This document shows, one piece after another, positions 1-64,000 of a stretch of DNA of 64,000 nt. Numbering within the stretch: position 1 is the stretch's first letter; each line of letters opens with the position of its first letter. This DNA comes from Glandiceps talaboti. Lineage: Eukaryota > Hemichordata > Enteropneusta > Spengelidae. The position numbers and the translations under genes are program-made. A model generated the notes under the pieces. It was not told the DNA's origin and searched no databases. It worked only from the letters and a program-made list of their open reading frames with translations. The stretch covers positions 26,297,342 through 26,361,341 of the forward strand of contig NC_135549.1 in the NCBI RefSeq assembly GCF_964340395.1. The letters are read 5' to 3'.

Positions 1-814
1 TACAATGTATATTGCTATTATTGGCCAAAACAGAACTCATCACTTGAATTGTCGAACATGAATCCGAACAGTATTGTGTAAAATAGTTTTAAAGTAAATG
101 ATTATGAATGTCCAATTTAGAAAAGAAATGTTTGAAGTAGTATCTTTTTGTGTTGAGTTGTCCATTAATAACCATGTACCGGGTATGTAAGACATGTTTT
201 TATTTTGCATACATATACAAGGACAGTTAACAGAATTGATGAGTGTCCCTGTCATCACATGATCTGAATAGTGGGTCATCTTGTTGAAAGGGAGACTGGA
301 CTAGAGTGTGTCTTCGGAAATGTTGGTCCAATTTTCTATCTTCTGTTCTAAACAAAAAGTTATTATTATGCATTTTCCTTGCAGATGTACATTTCTGATT
401 TTTGCATACAAAATACTAATAAAGGACTATATAATGTTTATTTTTGAAAAAGGAAAATTCACAGCTAAATTATTCTGAGTAACTTTACCACATTACTACT
501 GTCTGGGTATACGATGATTCACTTTAACATGTCATAATAAAAATACATTTGTAATTTTCTTTAAATGTTACACCGGTGTTTTAAAATATCTGATGAAGAA
601 ACCCATAGAAACTGTGTTGCATATTAATATTTATCCATTTTTAACTATTCCCTGTTTCCCAGATTTCTCTGAATTCAAAATCAGTACCCAATTCATAGTC
701 TAACTACAAACTCTTACACTGTTCACGTGACACCTGTAGTCCAACCAGTTAATGTTTACCCTGTTTAATTCATCTCAATATATCCCATTATCTCGTACCC
801 CGTAACCCCACTCT
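1..814. other. 3' flank of gene A
   Basis: This is downstream of the gene A stop codon and holds no recognisable coding exon or repeat. An AATAAA on the minus strand (437-442), about 375 bases past the stop, is a candidate polyadenylation signal but unproven in such AT-rich DNA. Confidence 0.4.
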
Positions 815-52937
<52,123 letters not shown>

Positions 52938-54945
52938 TAGTCCCGTGAAAGCACATCTACAAGAACTGACCTACATACAATATAGAGACGAAAAATAATA
53001 ACTATGAAAGATATATTAAACAAGTCGGATATCTGTGAGGTTATAATACCCCACTACTCTAACCTTATCCCCATTTCCTCTTTAAACATAAGTTTGAGCA
53101 AGATAGTGTACCTGACAGTGCTAGAGTATTTCGATCGAACAGGAAGTATGGAGTCTTCGGCCTCACAACAAGGTCAGCTACAGCTCCTTTTCGACGTGAC
53201 ACGACTTGTCAAAGAAACCTGCCCATGGTGCGTGATATGACACCTGTACATGTATGTACGACAACTGTTAGTAGTTTAGCTGGTCACAATATTCATGTAA
53301 CTTTGATAGTGAGAAAAATTAAAAGTGGAACTTTCCGTTTAAGAATTATCACAATCATTAACTATTTTCGCTTTCGCTGAATTAATAAACAATTATAAGA
53401 CACCGTACATTTTCTGCGGTATGGGGTTGGGGGGGGGGGGGTAGTGAGGAGGTGTCTGTAGACTGGAGGGTCAACCTCTTTTTATTTTACATTTTTTTAC
53501 ATTTGAAGTGAGGAGAGTATCTTCTTTTGAAAGAGTTCAGGAAGGTATGATTCTGTATGAAGATTTTTTTAAACTTTCCACTGCCCAAAAAACATTTTCA
53601 CATTGTTTTATCTCGTTCCCAAAACTGCTTTCTTTGAATTACTTCACTGTTGCCGTGCATGTCATATCAAGGGAGTCTTCAGTATTAACAAGGGGGGGGG
53701 GTCACATTTTACAAACCTGTTCTTGGCGGATGGTCATATTTTGCATTACAATGTTTGGGGGCGGGTCACATTTAACAATCCGTAGTTTTGTGACCAAACT
53801 GAAGATTCAATTATTGTCAATTTGTTTTGTGTGTTTTGAGATGTAAGAGTGAGATGGGCACTCAACGTTTATTTTTACGAGTACTTTACATGCTGAAATA
53901 CAAAAAAAAAGATCCACATCGTCACTTTCTGCTGGGCGTGGAATACCTTAGCAAGCGGGTTTTACACAGTTTTCGAAGAAAAAATTGCCACCTTTGTGTC
54001 AGAAAGGATTTGGAATGAACACAATTGGTAATTATTACAGAAGTAAACTTAGGCAGACACCTGTGCTGTTTTCCAAACTACCTAGACTCACTGTTGCCAC
54101 ACGGTGACACGCAAGACAGAGCCTATTTGTTCCGCTGGTGTACATGTAAGCGTACCATATATTTTTAAAAAAATACGTTTTAGGTCCGGTATACGATGCG
54201 GGAAATGGCACAGTGTGTTACAAAACACATGTTGACTGATCGTACCCGTGCAACACCATATGTCAGTTTTACCCTTAAGTCAACCGAACACAGACTGATT
54301 CCATTGGGTTTCGCCTTTAGGAAAGTCTGTGTAGGGGTGACCCATATTCCCTCGAGGAAACAGACGTATGATATTGCACAGGTACGACCAGTCAACATGT
54401 GTATAGTGTGTACTGGTTTAAAGAAACACAGTAAAAAAAAACCGACTAGTATGTAATTGTATGGTCTTTGTATTTAGGTATTTATATTTTGCATTGTTAC
54501 AGTTGTAGCTTAATTTATAGTCTTTCAACGTCGACTGAATTAGAGAACGTGTTGTTTTTACCTCCCATATAAATCATGCTTTGTATGGCATATCATCTAT
54601 CACTGCTCTCAAAGACCAAGGGGACCAAAGGCCAAAGATCAGATAGAGCACCTAGCTAGTCACGCCATGGGTCAAATGCCATCCAGTGAATAATAGAAAC
54701 GTATTATTTGCTTAGCCACTTATTTCTCTATTCATAGTTATCTGCATAGGTATCAATGTTATCCTCGCAAGACAGAGCCTATTTGTTCCGCTGACGCAAC
54801 AAAAAATGAAGCGCTGGCTTAACCCAACCAGAAATCTCGGAACGAGATGAAACTACAGAATCGTCACAAATTGCAGAAATAAATGACTTTGACAGATCGC
54901 AAAGTAAATACGTAAACTCTGATAGGGCCCTGTCCGTGAAGCAAT
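52938..54945. other. Interval upstream of gene A, probable shared 5' region
   Basis: Must include the gene A promoter and 5' UTR, but I see no decisive core element. Contains G-runs (53426-53442, 53691-53700), an inverted repeat (about 54205-54420) and a 28-bp direct repeat (54110-54137, 54766-54793). Confidence 0.4.
54205..54420. repeat. Imperfect inverted repeat
   Basis: ACACATGTTGACTG..CGTACC.GTGCAA at about 54226-54253 recurs inverted at about 54377-54404, with weaker pairing outward. It may be a small foldback element; no clear target duplication. Confidence 0.55.
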
Positions 54946-57900
54946 ATGGTGTTGTCTGGTCGCTGTTTTCTTCTTCCACCTCAAACCATTCAGAGAACGT
55001 TTGAGTACAAACTCGAGTTGAAATGTCAGTTTGGGCATTTTTCTTTAATGGTATCAACAATTATAGACTGTGGTGACAGCAACGACGAAATTCAAGCGTT
55101 GATAAATGAGTTGCCTGCTAAGATTGACACATATCAATGCCCGGTGTGGGTGTCAACTACGACCGATGTAATTTTTGATACTGAAATATTGGACAGTCAC
55201 TACAGAGTCTACCGAAGAGATAGGGAAACCACAACTAGTAATAAATGTCCTGGTGGTGGTGTTTTTGTAGCCTTGAAAGATGACAAGTCGCTACAAGAAG
55301 ACCTGACCTTGAAACTGATAAGGAAATAATTTGGGTTGAGATTAAATTGAAACGTCATAGTCTCTTTCGTGCGACATATCTTCCATCTGACACCAAAGAA
55401 TGTACAATGAATGACTTTGACATGTCGTTAGATCGTGTCAATTCAACTGCTAAACCAGGTGATGTTGTTCTTGTTTGTGCTGACTTTAATTTGCCGGATA
55501 TCTACTGGAATATAAATAATGGAGATTCATTTGCTGAACCGTTACAGTGGAGCTCCAACAAATCTGATCGTTTTTTCGAGATTCTCTCTGAACAGAACTT
55601 ATTGCAATTTAACACTAATAACACCTGCAATTCCAAAGTACTTCATCTAATTTGCTGCAACGATGTCAGCCTTGAAGTTTGTCTTACTGAACCAGCTGTT
55701 AACTCTGATCACTCAGCTTTGGAATGCAACATCTCCAATTCTTTTGATAAAGGTGTGACACTACTTGATCGATTTGTCTATAATTTTAAGAAGGCTGACT
55801 TTGAACACTTGAACACACAATTGAGTTTGTTACCATGGGGTGGTATACTTGGTCCGCTAAATGTGGACGATAGTGTCGAGACATTTTACGATCTCTTAAT
55901 CGGAGCCATCAATGACAGTATACCTAAGGTAAAAGTCAGGAAACGAAGATATCACAGTTTGGTACACCCGTGATATGATCATTTTACTTAAACAGAAAGA
56001 AGACGCACGGCCCAAGTTCAGTAAAACCAGTCAACAGGAGGACTATGACCACTTCTCTCGCCTCAGAGCTGAATTCAAGTCGTTGCAAAAGGCGGTCTTC
56101 AGTGATTGATTACATCATCGATATTCAGAACTCCATCAGTAATAATATCAAACGTTTCTGGTCATTTGTCAACAATAAACGTAGCAACAAAGGTTTTCCA
56201 TCCAACGTCACCTATAATGAAAAGATAGCTGAGTCTACCCAGGACATAGCTAATGCTTTCAGTAATTTCTTCCAAACAACATTTTCTAATCATATTATCA
56301 GTAAATATCCAAAATGTAAGTCATTTGTTGAATTTTAAATGAATAAGATCTTTGTAACATCAACACAAGTTGAGGAAAGTTTGTTAGGAACTGATCCTCG
56401 TAAGGCTTGTGGGCTTGATGGAGTATCTGGTGTAATACTTCACAAATGGAGTATCTGGTGTAATACTTCTCAGTTATGTATACCGTTGACACTCCTTTTT
56501 AACAAATCTTTAAATTCTGGAGTTTTTCCATCACTTTTCCAAAAAGCCCATGTTGTTCCTGTATTTAAGTCAGGTCTGCGATCTGATGTCACCAATTATC
56601 GTCCCATTTCTTTACTGTTCGTCAGCAAAGTTTTTGAAAAGATCGTATTCGAATCTGTATATGCGCATGTTGAAAGTTCCATTAGTTCTTGCCAACATGG
56701 ATTTCTCAAGGGTCGATCAACTACCAAGAATCTTGTGGAGTACATTGACTTTATGGGCGGTGAACTCGATAAAGACAGACAGGTGGATTCGCTGTACCTT
56801 GATTATTCGAAAGCATTTGATTCTGTTAACCATCTGCTTCTCATACACAAGTTGAAATCCTATGGTATTAGTGGATGCCTTCTCGAATGGTTTCGTTCTT
56901 ATTTAAATAACCGACAACAGCGTGTTGTCATTGGAGGTACCTCGTCTACATGGCGAAATGTTATATCAGTTGTACCTCAGGGTTCGATCTTGGGTCCGCC
57001 CCTTTTTAGTATGTATGTTAACGATTTTCCTGATGTTCTTAAGTCGTCTGAGTGTTTGCTGTACGCAGACGACTCCAAGATTTTTAAGATTAGACTGTTT
57101 TAGACTACACAATGATCTTAATTACATTTCTGAGTGGTCCAAACTGTGGCACCTCAAACTTAATTTGAAGAAATGCAATGTGATTACTTTCAGTAGGTAG
57201 AAGACTGTCATCTCTCATAAATATACGATTAACGGCATCAAAATCGACCGTGTAAACCAAGTCAAAGATCTTGGCGTTGTCCTTTCAACTAATTTAAGCT
57301 GGGAGTTACACATTCAGGACATCGTCAAAAAGGCTTACAGGTTAGTTGGTTTGATAAAGCGTACCTGCAAGCATTTCCATGACAGTTCTTGTATCATTAA
57401 TCTATATAAATCGCTTGTACGGAGTCAACTAGAGTATTGTCCACAAGTTTGTCACCCCATCAGAAGTATTTAGTCACTAAAATTGAAAGGGTCCAGCATA
57501 AATTCCTCTACTACCTTTATTTTGGGAAATCGTTCCCTGGTAAAGGAGTAAACCTCGATTACAGTAATCTTTTGTCAGTATTTTAGTATTCAAAGTCTTC
57601 AATCTCCTAGGAAATTGCTGGATGCAGTCTTTTTATATAAATGGCTCTTTTAACTCAATGCATATTGTTGCCAATGTTCCGTTTCATGTGCCATCCAGGA
57701 ATCTGCGTTCCCACTACACATTTAAAATGGCACGTTTTAATTCTACTCAAAGGAAAAACTCGTGTTTACCTAGGACCTTCAATTTTATCAACACCTTGCA
57801 AAACACTGACATATTTTCAAGTCTCAGTACTTTTAGAAAAGATGTCCTAAATGAAATAGTTGATGTGTGAACTGAACGCAATTTCGGTAATTTTTATCTT

Positions 57901-58035
57901 CTTTTAATTTATTTTATTTCTATTTTTACTAGTTTTGTAAATATTGTATGTATTTGTCTTTCCAATTTCAGAGTGTCTGTAAATGGGGTAATCCTGTAGA
58001 CATCTCAAATAAATAAATAAATAAAAATAAATAAT
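54946..58035 (+). pseudogene. CR1/Jockey-type LINE, frameshifted and 5'-decayed
   Basis: Endonuclease portion: SHYRVYRRDRETTTS and GGGVFVALKDD (to 55329), then VVLVCADFNLPDIYW (catalytic-type DFN) and SDHSALEC (SDH box) to 55973. RT portion 56339-57103: KACGLDGVSG, NYRPISLLFVSKVFEKIVFE, QHGFLKGRSTTKNLVEYIDF, LDYSKAFDSVNH, VPQGSILGPPLF and the intact catalytic box YADD. The C-terminal region continues through 57870 in several frames, followed by an (AAATA)n tail at about 58000-58035. Stops at 55329, 55973, 56338 and 57103 and a small tandem duplication near 56420-56470 break the ORF. The N-terminal endonuclease motifs are not readable. Confidence 0.85.
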
Positions 58036-58268
58036 TATAATTAAAAGAATTATAGAACAAAATTTGGAGAATATGGTATAAAGCAAGAATTATCAGGGTT
58101 TCAGTGACATTGTTAATTCGGTGCTGAAACAATAACTGACACGGAAAGAACGTGACAATTCGTGTTTGGGACCGTAACCAAGACGACTGCAGCGAGTAGT
58201 ACTATACTAGGCTGTCTACACGCAAGTTGTAGTGTGCCGGGTGATCGACAGTGTTCAGTCCACTGTAA
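58036..58268. other. Short unique segment between LINE and Harbinger-like copy
   Basis: No gene or repeat recognised in these 233 bp. Confidence 0.5.
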
Positions 58269-59450
58269 GGGACCGGTCAGTTTCTCCAGCCTGGGGGGGG
58301 GGGGGCGGTGGATTCTTAAATCGGGCCGACAAAAACTCACTGACCCCCCTATCCGTAAAACCGAAAACAGGCTGACCCCCCTATCACTTAATTCAAAAAA
58401 TGATGCCCCCCCCCCCCCCATATATATAATATTTGCATGACAGGTATTTTTTGATCGTGACTCAGCCTTGACTGTCCTGCATCTACTTTATAAGATCCCG
58501 GGTTAACACTATCATAATTATAATTATTGACTACACAGGGTAAATATATTCCAAAAGGAGTTTAATAGCATCTTGACAGTGAAAGGTAGGGGGAAAGCTT
58601 GAGAAGGGAATATGTACATCTCTTATGCCCCCTCCGAGGGGGTCTCCCCCTAGAAGCCCAGGAGGTTTTTAACTCTGAAAAGTCAATTTTGAGACTATTC
58701 AGTCATTTTCAGAAAATAATTCTACAATACAGCACCAAAATGTAAAAAGCAACCATAAGGTTGAAATATTTTTGAAATATAGTTTGATAGGATCTTGACA
58801 GTAAGAGGTAGGGGGACGAGCTTGAGACTGGGATGTGTACACCTCATGTGGGGGGGGGGGGGTCCTAGGGGTCTCCCCCTAGAAGCCCTGGAGGTTTTTT
58901 CCCTGAAAAGTCAATTTTGAGACTATTCAGACCCTTTCAGACAATAATTTCCAAGCCTTACAAGACAACATCAACATGTAAAAAACAACTACATAGGGTT
59001 GAAATACTTTTGAAATATACTTTGATAGCATCTTGACAGTAAGAGGGGAAGAGCTTGAGACTGGGATATGTCCACCTCATGCGGGGGGTCTGAGGGGGTC
59101 TCCCTCTAGAAGCCCTGAAGGATTTTTACTCTTATAGCCAATATTTACGCTATTTAGACCCTTCAAGCAATAACTTAATCCATGCTTTACAGGACAGCAA
59201 GTATCAGAAACTATTCTTTATAACTTACACTACGGGTTGCAATATGTTCTTAAAAAGTTAAATGACATCATTATATACATGTAGTGAAGGTCAGCACATT
59301 TAATGGTAGTATCATTGGTAGGGAAGATTTGGAGATTAAGGCAATTTTAGACTATCTTGGCAAACATTTCACATCTTGAAAAGACAATATCATCTCAAAT
59401 TAGAATAGGGTGAAAATATTTAAGAAAGGTTTAATACCATTATGGCACAA
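58269..59450. mobile_element. One-ended copy of the Harbinger-like element
   Basis: Starts GGGACCGGTCAGTTTCT after TAA (58266-58268), a permitted TWA target. Similarity to 2474-3480 continues to about 59450 (TTTAATACCATTATGG), where it stops abruptly; no right TIR lies within the window. It carries an extra internal tandem unit relative to the intron 10 copy (cores near 58595, 58820 and 59053). Confidence 0.65.
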
Positions 59451-59822
59451 GATCAACGATGTTTCTGACATTGCAAGTAATTGTAGATGATGTAAATCAT
59501 GAAATGGCTCTCCAGAACCTGAAATAACTTCATTTCTTTGATTGGTGTTACCCTTTAAGAATGTACATTTGTACATTTCTACGCGTAATAATTTGTGACA
59601 TACATCAGCCATAAAAAAAGCAAATGTCCTGATAGGTTTGTTGATAACACTTTTAGATTTAGATGAGTCATTTGCTAAGCTTATATCTCAAGTATAATCT
59701 CTTGAAATTCCATACCATACTCGCCAGACCTCTTTACTAACTTAAAAGTCAAAACATTTATTTCTCGTCTCTATTATTATATCCAGGTCAATCCTTGCAT
59801 ATGCTTAAATTTCACAACATTA
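59451..59822. promoter_or_regulatory. Region upstream of gene B start
   Basis: Lies between the truncated repeat and the gene B start codon, so it should hold the 5' UTR and perhaps the promoter. No TATA box or initiator can be singled out in AT-rich DNA. Confidence 0.3.
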
Positions 59823-63584
<3,762 letters not shown>

Positions 63585-64000
63585 GTGAGTATTAATGTAT
63601 TTCAGAACTAATTTATGAACTATCAAAGATAATACAATAAGGCTTTTTATAATACTCTGAGTTACAAAATATTGAATTAAATTCTTCATTTCTTTTGTAC
63701 TTTTTACATACGTTTTATTCTGGCATTCCTGAAATTAAATTAGAAGTTTACATTATCACATTTTAGATTTTTGAAATTAGGTAACAATTCCAAATCTGTA
63801 AATGAACCCAATGCTTACAAATCTAGGTAGGTAATCATTAATTATTTCATCTTTTCATATCAATACATTTATGACTATCTGCTATGGCTTCTCTATATGT
63901 GGGCTAGTTTCACAGTGACACAATTCACTTTTATAAGAAAATAAGTTGTTCATCAAATACTAACGTGTACACTTTCAATAGTTCCTTGTAAATAAAGTCG
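63585..64000. other. Start of gene B intron 5
   Basis: AT-rich intron sequence up to the window edge; no exon 6 found. Confidence 0.5.

Noticed and set aside
53401-53800. G-run-rich stretch as another Harbinger-like copy
   Set aside because: It shares GGGGTCAC-type words with the Harbinger-like subterminal blocks, but I cannot find termini or colinear similarity.

Overview
This window is nuclear DNA of an AT-rich invertebrate animal. The evidence is GT-AG introns, an acyl-CoA synthetase gene split into many exons, non-LTR and LTR retrotransposons, terminal-inverted-repeat (TIR) transposons and abundant microsatellites. I cannot name the phylum or species from the sequence alone. There is no prokaryotic gene structure, CRISPR array, tRNA or rRNA that I can support.

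Two host genes account for nearly all genuine coding sequence. Both are ACSF2-like (mitochondrial medium-chain acyl-CoA synthetase, ANL superfamily) and they lie head to head. Gene A is on the minus strand with 13 exons from 52937 down to 815. Its exon phases all fit and would give a 609-residue protein with an Arg-rich, acid-free N terminus. Gene B is on the plus strand: exons 1-5 (59823-63584) are inside the window and the rest runs off the right edge.

Gene A is swollen by mobile DNA. A 17.4 kb TIR element beginning CACTAG, with 259-bp TIRs and a 3-bp ATA target duplication (CACTA/EnSpm-like), sits inside coding exon 8 and splits codon 379 (5798-23201). A second, nearly identical 17.75 kb copy in the same orientation sits in intron 2 (32632-50384). 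Between them, intron 7 carries a young Ty3/Gypsy-like LTR retrotransposon (23394-29065) with two 137-bp LTRs that look identical, a PBS, a polypurine tract, and long gag-protease and RT-RNaseH-integrase ORFs. Intron 10 carries a 1.8 kb PIF/Harbinger-like element (2474-4281).

The interval between the two genes (52938-59822) holds a decayed CR1/Jockey-type LINE (about 54946-58035), a one-ended copy of the Harbinger-like element (58269-about 59450), and an unassigned inverted repeat near 54.2-54.4 kb.

The CACTA-like element encodes no transposase that I can recognise. Its interior is a mosaic of two dead LINE fragments, (GA)n and (TA)n tracts, one 154-bp near-perfect palindrome with a 9-bp target duplication, and a set of tiny palindromic inserts (26-37 bp). 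Several of these share CCATAGAC/GTCTATGG ends and are flanked by 5-9 bp direct repeats. These micro-palindromes, and the exon-splitting giant CACTA-like element whose own end resembles a 3' splice site, are the most unusual things here.
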